Positions 13,901 to 25,827 of a DNA stretch of 64,000 nucleotides are shown here, piece after piece. Below the pieces are notes generated by a model. The model had not been told where the DNA came from. It did no database searches and was given only the letters and a program-made list of their open reading frames with translations. The stretch is from Pegea sp. RAD2-039 (Eukaryota > Chordata > Thaliacea > Salpida > Salpidae). Each line of letters opens with the position of its first letter. Within the stretch, counting starts at the first letter, position 1. Location of the stretch: the NCBI GenBank assembly GCA_034620365.1, contig JAQGEQ010000299.1, positions 1,302,001-1,366,000 on the forward strand, written 5' to 3'. The position numbers were made by a program, and so were the translations under genes.

Positions 13901-16900
13901 AACATTAAATCGTATAAATACCAAAAAATATTTATCTTAAAATCGAAACTTTATTGTTATTGGTTAAAAATCAGTTTTTTAGATTTATAAAATATGATAA
14001 AAAAATTCTAATAAGTAAAGATAACTAAAACAAATGAAAGTATTTTTAAATTTCGATTAGGACATTAAAAATGTTTTTCAAAACATTTCAAAACACTAAA
14101 GTTAAAAATAGTTGAAGTGCGACAAAAGCCAGATCTAATAACCAACACATTTACCTGTGTTAGTAAAAAAGACCAACAATAGAACCCTAAAACTAGAAAA
14201 ATAATTATAACTCCAAAACATATTTTTTGCATATGAAATGTTGTTTTAATGGATACATTGAAATAAGTTGTATCAGAATCATTCACACTTTGAAAATATG
14301 TCAAGGAAAGCTAAAATACTTTCAAAATAGAACGTTAAACAAACATTTAAAGTATTTTACCTGGCCATGCGAACAATATTGAATTAGTCAATATGCACAA
14401 GTTGTGTTGTCTAGTGTTTGTATTCGAGACTAAATTATCTTTAAGCTGTTGAGCCTGAAAAACTGAACAAACTAAATTAGATAATTAATTCTCAATAATT
14501 CTCATTAACATAAGTGGCTTTATAATATGGCCTTAAACTGTCTGAAAACTTCAAACTTACTGGTAGAATACTTTTCGATTTTTGATACCCACAAAAAACA
14601 ACATTTGCTTCTAAATTCTGCGAAAAACTAACAACAGATAAAAGAGATATGTCTTCCTAAATGACCTTCAATCAATAAACTGAATTTTTATAAAGTTGAG
14701 GAAGATTAAAATTTCAATTTAGTTTTAAAATGAATACTTTATTGAGACTTCTCCGCCAGACTTCATCGTGATGCTTGTCGCAAAACTTTGATTTGTGGTT
14801 GTTAATTTTTACAAGCAACATGATAAATATGAAAGAAGTCAGACTTACTTCATAAAGAAAAAAATTGAAGAATAACAACAACTGAGACTCCTATATTTTT
14901 AACAGTTTCCTTTCTTTTTTTATAATTTGATCAAGTACTTTCTCTTCAATTGATTTTAGTGACATCAAAGAAGTTTTTTAAGCTCGTCTCGATGAAGATT
15001 CAGTGTTGTTTTTGCAGAGCCTTGAAACTTCAGTTTTATGAAACTGTTTTTTGACTCGCCTATACTTGATGCTTATCGTTATTTCAGTTTTTTTTCAATT
15101 TTTTTACATTAAACAACTATTTACGCAAGAAACGATATTTTCAGTTCAATTTCAACCTATGAGAGTTATAGAACTTATTTTAAACTAAAATTTGCCATGA
15201 ATCAGCAAATATTGATTTATATAAAAATAAATTAACTTGAATATCTCGATACTTCCATTTAAAGTGCTTGAATGTTGATAACATTTCATAATTTGCTTTA
15301 AAAAAAGTTTTGCAAAAAGTTATCATTCTAAAATTTGTTAATTATTAAAACTTTATTATAGTTATCAAATTCTTGTTTGATATATGGGTTTTTAATTAAA
15401 ACATAAAGTATGACAATTATCTAGGCATAACTGACATTAAAGCAAATCTAAAACACTTTCAAATTGAAATACGTTTTACCTAGGGTATTAAATAAAGTTT
15501 ACTGAATCACAGTCAAAGAGACTTTAATAATTAATAAATAGTTTACAATTTTGTTTTGTTATGAATCATAGCGACAAGCATAAACAAAAATGGTTGTAAT
15601 TTAATTCAGTTGATTGTCTGTTTGAAAAGTTCTGCTTTTGGCTTAGAAACAAATTGAAAGCTAGTTTAAAGTAACCTTGCTTATATTTGGTTTAGTGGTA
15701 ACTCAGATGAACCATTTAAAATTAACCAATGTTCAGTAATAAAAGGTAAAATTATTGCCAAATGACTGTTTAAAAAGTTATATTAAGTTTAAAATTTTAC
15801 AAAATCTTGGAAAAAACATTTTTAATCTTTTTAGGGTACATTTTATTAGTTGTTTAGTAGCCTTCTCATAATGATCAAAAACGTTATTTTTTTCTGAATA
15901 AAAATAAAAAGAAGTATCGGAAGTACTTTATGCTGCGAATTTATATTGCTACTGCCTAACTTCATTTAAAACCAGCTCACAGTTTTAGGTACTTAGCTTG
16001 TACATTTCTGATAAATTGTTCAGCAATCTAACATTAAAAAGTTGTTTGCTTTTATTATCAATGGTTGAATTGTTGATACTATTTCCTCTATTGGTTACAA
16101 TAGTAACAAATGTGAATTTATTTAAGCTGTAAACTAACACGTTTCAGCCTCAACTATTAGGCTGTTTAGGTCACTGTGTGCTTAGTTAGTTGGCTTGCGT
16201 TTAAGTAAATTTGAAAGTACAAAAACTTATTTGAAAATAACAACTAATATTGCCTAAAACAAGTATAGAGTTTTGCAATTATGTTTGTTAATAATTAATT
16301 TTTACAATAAAATGTTTGTGAATAATTAAAAAGTTTCTAAGTAATGAAAAACAAATTAAATTTGAACAATTGAATAAAAGTTAGGTTTTAGTAAACCATA
16401 CAACAGCTGTATTATATAAAAGTAATTGAATAATGTCCCAAACTAAGATAAATATTTTTGAGATATTTAAATATAACGGACTAAAAGTTTTCTAAATTTT
16501 GAGTTTTCCAAACGAATATTTTCACATTCTATTTATTTGCATTGTAAAAGTATTACTAACTGAAAAAACTTTTGTGTAATCTTAAGAATAATGAAACAAC
16601 TATTTGTAAATAGATACAGGGTCATAATATTTCAAAGTTTTACAGTTAAAAGAGTCTTAAAATTAAAGATTATTTGTTACAGATCTTACTTTTGTTATAT
16701 CTGCCGCACCTGATTATTTTGATAAAAGCTTTTGATAAATAATTTTATATATTTTTAATTAGATTCATGAAAAAAGTTCTGATAAAATTTAATAAAATAA
16801 TTGATTTCAATTTAGTGTTCGAATTATTTGAATGTTTATTAGTAAGTTTTAGTAATTACTATTTTAAAAGTTTTTTAACTACAATTTTTCTAGAAATTTT

Positions 16901-17009
16901 TTTAAAGAAACGAGTATTATCCCCCAAATATATAAGCATGAAGTACAAATTGTTTGCAGGATAAACTATATATCTAGTTAAAAGCTTTTGGTCGAAAAGT
17001 TTTTACAAG

Positions 17010-17115
17010 TCAAGGTGCTAAGCTGGCCTAGCTGACTCTTTATTAGGAGTGTGTGCTCCGCGAGGGATTATAACTAGCGTCGTTGGTATAACAAGTCAAA
17101 GTTCTTATCTCGATG
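17010..17115 (+). other. Higher-GC pocket with RNA polymerase III A-box-like motif
   Basis: TGGCCTAGCTG near 17034-17044 fits the tRNA A-box consensus TRGYNNARNNG exactly. A degenerate B-box-like GTTCTTATC follows at about 17100, but it breaks the conserved RA positions, and I cannot fold a cloverleaf. A decayed tRNA-derived SINE is one reading, chance another. I see no poly(A) tail or target-site duplication. Confidence 0.2.
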
Positions 17116-19705
17116 CCAGGCGAGCATACTTATAAAAATGTGCATTGCAAAAAATAGAATATATTTTAGCTTGTCACAGTTGATGCTACCAATTAGGTGT
17201 TGTTTAAAGAGATAAAAATTGACTTATGTAACCTAACCAACTTCAAACATTTGCGAAAAACGTTAAATTAAAATGCAAGAGTCAAGCTATTTGAAAATGT
17301 ATTACTACCTATTTTATGATCCTTTATAACAAAGTCATATTTACTTAGAAGAAACATATGAGGTTTCAAAGTTGTTGTGTTTAACTTAGCATCAAAAAAA
17401 AATTTGAATGAATATTTGAAGTAGTAATTTTTCAACAGTAAAAATATGAATAGCAATATTGTAATACTCTAACTTAAAATACTGTCTAAACAATGTAAGC
17501 GTTTTTTCAGCGGCTATTAACTATTATAACAATGCTTTACCGTTTGCAGTTACATATTTGTTTTATAGGTGAGAATGAACAAACTCGTTTTAATCAGCTT
17601 CTGGTTGTTTAGTTATGATGGTTGAAAAAACTTGGGACTTGGAGTATTTTTATGAGCAAGTGCCAAAAACCGTTTGTAGTATTCCAAACATTTACTTTGT
17701 TTCAGTTATATTTTCTTTAAATCTTCTGGTGGTTCCATAAAATTTTAGTGAATAACAATGGAACATTAAATAAAGATTTATTCAATAATACTTATAATCT
17801 TTTTAAGAATAGATCAAACCTAACTACAGTAGATTACAAATGTCCTATTTGTAAATCAAAGCTCTTATTGATATTATTGATGATTCTTAAATCAAACTTT
17901 TTTTTAATGGAAATTTTCAATAACAGTTTTAATAAGTTTTAATTTCAAATAGAAATTTAATCTGAATCATTTAATCTGTAAAAAAATTAAAGTTTGAATG
18001 AAAATTATCTTGAAATAAGAACGCTCCAAACATTATAAACCTTAATTTCACTGTATTAATGTTTGTTGGAATTTTCAGTAAAAAAGTCTGATAAAACCAT
18101 AGAATATTTATTTTTAATCTTAATAAGTATTTTGTTTAAAATATCAATTAGTAAACAGTATACACAATCGTTTGTAATATTGAAGTAATTTGGTAAACAG
18201 TTTTAAAAAGTGTTTGAATTTCATGAACAATTAGAAAATAACTTTTTTTGGATGTTTGTTGTGACAATACTTCGATAGCTTACGAATTATAACTTACGAT
18301 ATGCAGTTAAAATTCAAAAATTGAATAAGTAACAGCAACTGAAAAAACAGAAATGGAACAGTTGGTAGAATAACTGCTAAAATTTGTGTTATTCAAATAA
18401 ACTGTTCAATTGAAATGTACACATTTACTTTTGGTTAAAGATTAAATAATTTTGTTTCTCCTAAGTACTAGATAGTTACTGCTTATTCATAAGCCTGTAA
18501 AGTAAAAATTATTGACTTATAAACGAAAAGAACTTGATCTGTTTTAAATAGTAAATAAAGTTTTCACTTAATTCAGTTTTTATTAAAAATTAAAACCCAA
18601 GAAATGTGAAAATGATTCTAACGAAGCTAAACATTTATACATACTTACTAATGATGTGTTGTTGAAGTTTTATGGAAGTTGACTTTTATTTATTTATTCT
18701 TAGTTATTTTTGAATAATTCAAATGGTATAAAAAATAAACCAATTAAAGAAAAAGAAGATTAAAAGATGATTTTATTCTGATTATACTTTTTATAAAATA
18801 AGGATTTGTTAAAAATCATACTTTATGCACTAATTTTAGATAAAATAATCTTTGTTGTCGCCTAGTGGTGTAATAAAAGTTTTGGTTTGTGTTAGAGTGA
18901 CCCTGATTTCATATTCATTTGAATAAGTTGAAGAACTAACTGTTCATTCAGTAATACGACGTCCACGAAAACGTACTTCATCCAAAACATTACACTTGAT
19001 GATTAGGGTGCTAAGGACTCGTCTACTTTCATCGAACGCAGCTAAGCCTCTACTAAAAATACTCGATGATGCTCGATGAAATACGATTCAGAAAAACTAC
19101 CAAAGAATCCTATCAAATTTTGATCAGAATTTTATAAGCAATCATTTTTTTCGTTTCATAAAGAAAAAATTTTTAGAAAAAGATCAATAAGTGTTTTTTG
19201 ATAAAAATCGATTATTTTAAAATTCTTTTAACATTTACGTTTGAGTTTCAAAAACTCTTTTCATATGTTATAGTCTTTTATGATGTTCTTGCTAATAAAT
19301 TATTTATCAATTCTTAGTGACACTGAATACTGGAACACGGCGTAAAAAATGAAGATATAAAGAAGAAAATAGTTTGGAATAAGTACACGAAGTCAAAAAA
19401 TTTATTTAAGTTTTTGTCTGATAACGAAAAGTATAAAAATAGTTTTTGAATAATAAATGAAAAATTAATATTGCTCTTTAAACGGCGGTGAAAATTAATT
19501 GGATTTTTGTAACAGTGTATTTATTGATGAATTTACATCACTTATCACGTTTGCAGTTATCTAACATTTAGTTACTTTTAAAACAAAATTTTGATGGTTT
19601 ATATGAAAAATACTAAAAATTCAATTTATTTAAGCATTATTTTATAATAAATCCTCATTTTTCATTAATCAGCTATAAATTTGGAGTAGTTGCTACAAAC
19701 ATTTG

Positions 19706-19746
19706 AAATTTATATCAAGTAATTGAAATTTATATCAAGTAATTGA
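19706..19746. repeat. Tandem duplication of a 20-mer
   Basis: The unit TTGAAATTTATATCAAGTAA, or a rotation of it, occurs twice in perfect tandem, followed by a partial third start (TTGAAAT). It lies in non-coding AT-rich sequence and looks like a simple slippage duplication. Confidence 0.7.
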
Positions 19747-21606
19747 AATATTTCAAGCTTTATGTATTTTTCTTTTATTAAAAATTGTTCAAGATGGTAA
19801 AAATAATGATAAGTTTTCGGAAACCATAAAATTTGTCAGTGATGATGTTTTATTAAAACTGGATAAAGTTCTAAGAATAAATTTTAAAAGTATTTAAAAA
19901 AATTGCTAGATAGAATGGAACAGAGCTTAAAGCACTTTGTAACACTTGAAGGCTGATATTTTAATTTGTATGACCATAAGCTTACAGAAATTAAAGAAAA
20001 GTTTGAAAAACTGTAGCAGGCTTTATCTTCAACAAGACTTTCTTAGAAATACAGATTTTACAATTATATTAATTTGTAACATTCCATCAAATTTCCATGA
20101 TTTAAAGATTAATAATAAATTTAAATTAAAGCTTTTTACTTTATTAAAATTTGTTATACAATTATGTTGTAAAAACTACAATTTTTGAAGAAATAATCAA
20201 ATAGAAATAAGAGTATCACTAAACTTATGTTAGTTACAATTTTAATTTTATACAATATGTTCAATGATTAGTTGCTGTACCAAATTATTTTTCAATGCCA
20301 GTTATCAAACAAATTAGCATCAATAGAGTTATAATTGGTTTGATTCTTAGCAAAGAAGAACTTAAAAACTTATTATAATTTCCATAATTATAAATACTAG
20401 TTTTATAAGGCATCTTTCAGGAAAAGTTGTGCTTCATTGACTGTATACATTAACACATAAGATTGACTATTTAAATTTGTTATTAGTTTACGATAAAGTT
20501 TGTGATTTTAAAGTAGAATATTTACAAATATACGTATAAGATATACGTCTTTATATGTATTATTAATTTCATGGTTATTGTGAGTAAAGATCAAAATTTT
20601 GGATTAAGAAAATTAATAAAAGTTTTATATATAAGCTATGTTTTATCAGCTTTATACTTTTATCAGTTTTATTCTAAATTAAAATTACTATTCTAATGAA
20701 AAACTAATTAATTAAATGATTTTGTATAATGCTTCAATATTGAAACCAGCTTTTCAAGACTTCAATTTGAAATTAAATGAGTATTTCATATTTTAAAGCT
20801 TATCTTAAGTAAAACAAGATTATGTTTTGCATAAAATTGAAACTTCAATTATTTTAGATGCATATGTTATACATCGACGTAAACTATAATAACATCATGC
20901 ATTATGCAAAAAAGTTAATAAAAGTATAAATTTAAGAAAAAAAACTAATCTTAGTGAAGAAGATAATAAATTGAAATATATTATTATACTTTTTATTAAA
21001 AGTTTGCATTATATGAAGATGTATTTTACGAAAATAGTTATCTGGTTTACTTTTGAGGTACACTCAGACTATAGAGATAATTTTCAGCAAACGTCATTTT
21101 ATAAGAGCGTGAAATGTGTACGTAATGAGAATACTTTAAAGACTTATATTACGACAATGAAATGAGCTGTTTCTCAGAGGTATTGTGAAGCCCAGATGTA
21201 TAGATGGATAAGTTGAATATAAGATTTGAAACTTCTAGTGATAATTAGTGTAAGTTTTTTTTGGTTATGATCTCTTTATCTTGTAATTTGATTTTTTTTT
21301 TCAAATTTAGTGAGCTGTAGAAGTTTTTTTAGTATAAAGAATAAGAAGTTGAAAAGCATTTTTATATTTAAAATAATTAGTAAGAGTAAAAAGACAACAC
21401 AATATCGTTTCAAGTACTTTATTATTAGCTAAACTTAAATAAAGTGATTAGTTCAACAATTAGTTATGTAGAATTATATATATTAGATATTTAATTACAA
21501 TCTAACTTTATTTTTGATAATTACTTTTTCAAAAGTTAATTATTGTATATTTTACTTGTGTACGTTTTGTGTAGGTTTCGTTTTAGAGTGTTGTTATATC
21601 GATTTT

Positions 21607-21682
21607 AATCAAGTATTAATCGAGAACGGATATTCTAGATCAAGTATTAATTTTAATCATATGTAATAACCAAGTATTAACT
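21607..21682 (+). repeat. Three spaced copies of CAAGTATTAA
   Basis: CAAGTATTAA occurs three times within about 75 bp, the first two as ATCAAGTATTAAT. The cluster is next to the LINE remnant, on what would be the downstream (3') side of that element. It may be the remains of an element's 3' untranslated repeats or an older local duplication. Confidence 0.45.
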
Positions 21683-21888
21683 AATTTCATTATTTATTAC
21701 AATAGACATGAAAGGAGAGTGAAAAGAGCACCTCTCGCTAACACACATTCTCAGAAATGATATTGTATATAATTAGGATACAAATATAGAAAGAAGAATA
21801 TGCAGCACGTGGGCATTTCAGTGGTCCCCATGCAATATAACAGTGAATAATTACATAGAATGTTAATATTTAAAAAAGTGAAAAAGAA

Positions 21889-22480
21889 TCATCGTTTAGA
21901 AATGACAGTGTTGGCAATCTTAAAACGCTTTAACTTCTGCTTGAACAGCACGAGAGACTCTGACATGACAATGTCTGATGGTATCTGGTTCCAAGTAGTA
22001 ATTGCGCGGTATGAGAAAAAAATTTATATGATTAAAGTACTAGGTGATATGGGCTTATTGAGGTGTAATGTGTCTTGTCTGAGTTGGTATACCTTGAGGG
22101 AAAAACTAATGAAAAAGAAAGTATCGAATTTAAGGTCAATTAAACTGTGGATAATTTAAAAATAATAATTAAGTCATAATTAATTTGTCGATTTTCCAAA
22201 GTATCTTAATTGAAGAAGCTAAGACGATGTTTATAACTATCGTATTTAATATTCAGTTTCCTGCATACCAATCTCGTAAATGTGGCCTAAACAGATTCGA
22301 TTTTTTTGATATCACTAGCTTGCACTGATATTGTATTCAAAAAGTGTACGTACAATTTGTAAAGATTGATAAAAAAGTATAGATCCTTAGAATTAAAGGT
22401 CTGTATAATAAGGTAGACAAGGTTGATTAATTTGGCAAATATTTTAGAAACATAATAGTTATATTATTACATAGTTTTAT
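21889..22480 (-). mobile_element. Decayed non-LTR retrotransposon (CR1/Jockey-type LINE), C-terminal end of the reverse transcriptase
   Basis: Read on the minus strand, the region keeps the usual order of the end of a CR1/Jockey-type pol protein. YVSKIFAKLINLVY and FNSKDLYFFINLY come first (about 22475-22360), then SDIKKIESV and YDSYKHRLSFFN (about 22330-22230). The NRQINYDLIIIFK segment follows, and finally FSYRAITTWNQIPSDIV and SLVLFKQKLKRFK, ending at a stop at 21891-21889. These match the SL-K-YVRP, IESVQR, YDLI-FK and WNSLP blocks of such elements. In-frame stops and at least one +1 shift after the NRQINYDL block show that it is dead. The palm domain with the catalytic aspartates is not recognisable upstream, so this is a 5'-truncated or eroded copy. 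The downstream flank to about 21.7 kb may include its 3' untranslated region. Confidence 0.82.
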
Positions 22481-23990
22481 AATTACATAATTCTATATTA
22501 TTGTTATCTTCTGAGTATAAAATAAACCCATCTCATAACTAAATACAATTGATGATAAAGTAATCTTAGCATTTGATTACCTGATTTTCGAATTAGCTTT
22601 TGTCAAGTAAACGTAAAGTACTCTTTAAAAACTAATTCTAGTTTAACATTTTGTTGTGTAAGTTTAATGAATGTACAAAACCATCGATTTTTTCTCTGAT
22701 TGCAGTACCTAAAGTCACCGAGCAAGTTGATACCAGTAATAACTAAAAGTTTTATATACTTTAAATATTTTCATTTGTTTTGCTAGATGTCTACCTGATA
22801 TTGACCTTTATGATTTTAGCTTATTTGATGTCTCGTTAACTCAACTTTTATTATCAAAGGACGTTTACTTAAACTATTATAGAGTAAAACTATTCTTATA
22901 TAATTTCAATTTTAAGACTTATAGGTATTTACCAACTTCAACTAAAACTTTTAAACCTAAGTACTCATTAAAGATTACTTAGTTGTCTGATATTAATAAT
23001 TATTTCTTATAGGAGTTTTTCACTTCTATTACAAAGTATTTATGTTTTTTTAATTAGGTAATAAGTTTTTTTAGATTTCATTTTGATGACTGTCAAGACA
23101 TGTTTTCATACAACAAAAAATAAACTAGAGAAAAAATTGATAGCAACAAATCCTGAGTGTTCATACAACATGTCTTCACTTCGCTTTCAGTTTTCAATCA
23201 ATTACTAAAAAAAATAAAAAGAAATCCTTTCCTATGAATTTCATCTCAACTTTAAATAAAAGAATCTTTCTATCCAATCTTCAGTAATAGATTAAACATA
23301 ATTGAATCTTTAAGATTCATGAAAGTTTTACTTATTGAAATAAATTAAAGTCTTTTACACAAACCATGTAACTGAAAACTATAGATGGATACAACAAAAT
23401 ATTTTGGAGTATAAATAATACCACATAACCCTACAATCATGAAACACCTTTCTATAAGAAGTCTAATAAAAAGTATAAAAACCTAAAACTTAAAAACAAC
23501 ATCAGTTCTTTTCCGTTTTTATGCTTTTTAAATGATAAATTGTGTCATAAAAAAGCTGGTTACAGTAAGAAGATCAATGAAAATTAGGGAAATTTGTAAC
23601 AAGAATAAAGACCCAAATTACAACAAGTTTTGGGAAATATTTAAATAATAAAAACAACAAACCTGAATATTATTACTACATCCATTTCGTCTTTCTTTGT
23701 AAATAATAATTGAAAGATTATTGGAATAATAACTAGATATAAAAAAATAAAAACATTTAACTTGATGTAAATTTTTGATTAGTTCAAATTGTCGGCAGTG
23801 AGAACAAACAACTATATTCACAGAAATAATATTTTATTTAAAGGATAAAGACATGAACTACGGTTATAAAGATGTTAAATCGAAAACAATAAGAAGTAAA
23901 AGAAAATAGAAGCAAGATTTAAACAGCAGGTACAATGAGCAGATGAACTTTATAAATTATTGTCATGAATTTGTTTGTCAATTTAACAAT
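22481..23990. other. Intergenic, nothing recognised
   Basis: AT-rich sequence between the LINE remnant and the 3' end of the FUNDC gene. The catalytic part of the LINE would be expected at about 22.6-23.0 kb on the minus strand, but I could not recognise it. Confidence 0.6.
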
Positions 23991-23996
23991 TTTATT
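23991..23996 (-). terminator. Polyadenylation signal AATAAA of the FUNDC gene
   Basis: AATAAA on the minus strand, starting 12 nt after the stop codon of the FUNDC gene. It implies a very short 3' untranslated region. Confidence 0.6.
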
Positions 23997-24007
23997 CAAA
24001 GATGATT

Positions 24008-25827
24008 TTAAGATCCAATGGCAATTAGTAGGCCTGTAGCAAATGATATGATCACAACACAGTTGTCATATAGTGCTTTTTTTGCCTGTAAATTAAAATA
24101 TAATCAAATAATAGAAGATTACAACAAACAAAAGTAAATGAAAATTCAGTTTAAAAAGCTTAAAAAATGTTTTATTTTATTTAAGAAAACTGTCTTTACA
24201 GGAATCATATACTAACAAAAAAACTATTTAATTCAAATTGGAAGCAATATTTTTATTACACTAAAAAGTTTCAATCCCTTATTACTTTTAAATGACTTAA
24301 ATATACTTATAAATAAAAAACAGAAGAATTTAGTAGCTTACTTCAATAGCTAACTGCTGTATGTTGTTGTGGTTTTTACTAACATGTTCCTCAGCAACTT
24401 TAGCAAAGTACCGAGCTTTATCAGCATCAGATTGCATCCTATTCCAGTTGATAGTAATATATCCACTGCGATGTGCTGCATGTACTAAAAACAATCCACT
24501 ACCTAAAGCAGTAGCAGTAGCTCTTCCAATTTTTTTGATTACAACTCCACTAAACCTTGAATAAATTTCATAAGTTATTTGTTGAAAAATTATGAAAAAA
24601 TAGTTGTTATATGCTTACAATGGTGCTAATGTAACCATGAGGTTTCTAATTGAATGCAATAAGTTGACTTACCAGCCACCAGCAGCTCCTAAAGTACCAA
24701 TCAAAATTTGTTCAGGAGTTGACAATGATGACAAGTCACCAAAACCAGTAACAGTTTGTCTAATTAAACTCATACAAGTTACTGGAGTTGGAGAATCAAA
24801 TGAGTCATCATCTGTCAATGCATCTGAATCTGTTGTATCATAATCTGTTGTATTCATAAACTCCTCTAATTCATTACAATTTTTGGATGGTAAGACTGAA
24901 AAAAAAAGTTATAAAAATTTAACTAAACCAAAAAAATTGACTTCTATTACTATAGTTTATGAAAAAAATTAGTTTAAAATCAAGATAAGTATCAAAGCTA
25001 AATGTTAAGTACACTATTTCAATAATAGTCACGATTATACTATTATTACATGAGAAATATCAAAATAAAACACCACAAGAAAGCTTGCATACCAAGCGTA
25101 CCATTATTCCGAGATTTTTTAAAGAGCTGATACAAGGCATTCATCATGATAATTTTATTCAATCAGGCATTTAATAATGTATGTAAAGTTAAACATGAAC
25201 TTAATAAGATTTAATATCAAGTTTGTTAATAATTTTTAATCTATATAAAATAAACAAGTCAGATATGATTATCCAACCAATACATGGTATTATAAAAAGT
25301 AGTTACAAGACTATGACAAAAGCTAATATAGATGAAGTATTTGGAAACATTATATATAGATTAACTTGAAAAATAATATACATTTAGTTAAAATATAATC
25401 CTAATCAAAATTTTAAGAAAAGAATAAATGCAACATTAAATTTATACAACAAATTTAAGAAAGCTGATAAAAAACCTGTCAATTAATAAAATCTTAAATG
25501 GTTGTTATAAAAATGTAAACTGTTAAATATCATTATAAAGACAAGTTAAAAGATTTAATACAAAAAATTAAAGAACAAAATAGTTTCTATAAAGTAAAAT
25601 AATGATAATAAAATTTATGTTCAACCAGAATTGACTTAAAAAAATAATATTTTAATCAAATGATTAATGAAAATACCAAAATTAATAAATCTAATAAAAA
25701 TAAAAACTAATCACTACAGCTTTTCTAAAATTTCTGACAAAACTTATCTCAACACAATGAATAGCTTACCTGTGCTAAAAGGCTTATAAAACATAGGAAT
25801 CATTTGTGTATCTGTGTTATCATCCAT
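24008..25827 (-). CDS. FUNDC: FUN14 domain-containing protein (FUNDC1/2 homologue)
   Basis: A 190-residue protein on four exons: 25827-25770, 24895-24673, 24555-24342 and 24085-24008. All junctions are GT-AG and in phase. FUN14 proteins sit in the mitochondrial outer membrane; animal FUNDC1 acts as a mitophagy receptor. The N-terminal ~65 residues are acidic and rich in D, S and T. The FUN14 core starts near PEQILIGTLGAAGGW (about residues 80-94), then GRATATALGSGLFLVHAAHRSG, a basic/polar stretch with WNRMQSDADKAR, and a last hydrophobic segment CVVIISFATGLLIAIG before the stop. This gives the expected three hydrophobic segments. No canonical LIR inside exon 2 is seen, but the exon 1-2 junction creates FSTV at residues 17-20, about where FUNDC1 carries its LIR. 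A second candidate first exon is listed separately. Length and order match the family; whether it is FUNDC1 or FUNDC2 cannot be decided. Confidence 0.9.
25093..25147 (-). CDS. Candidate alternative first exon of the FUNDC gene
   Basis: An ATG-ATG start opens 18 codons (MMNALYQLFKKSRNNGTL) and ends in phase 1 at a GTATGC donor. That is the same phase as the first exon at 25827-25770, so both can join the exon starting at 24895. There is no acceptor AG just upstream, so it reads as a mutually exclusive first exon from an internal promoter rather than an internal exon. The resulting N-terminus is basic instead of acidic. Unproven without transcripts. Confidence 0.45.

Larger units (their letters stand above)
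1..21688. other. Gene desert, no supported gene
   Basis: I find no gene I can support in this very AT-rich stretch. The open frames are short (under about 80 codons), lack family signatures, and are not joined by compatible splice sites. Several pockets have clearly higher GC than their surroundings: about 1.87-2.13 kb, 3.20-3.38 kb, 6.64-6.79 kb, 10.2-10.98 kb, 17.0-17.12 kb and 18.95-19.1 kb. They could be regulatory elements, non-coding RNA, isolated first exons, or old repeats. The two clearest pockets have their own entries. Confidence 0.6.

Noticed and set aside
19760-20190. Possible reverse-transcriptase catalytic box (KFVSDDVLL) followed by an 80-codon frame
   Set aside because: The FADD-like match is loose, and the flanking residues do not follow any RT block order; AT-rich chance is likelier.
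21860-22159. 99-codon plus-strand open frame
   Set aside because: It is the antisense shadow of the LINE remnant, whose minus-strand translation matches conserved RT blocks.
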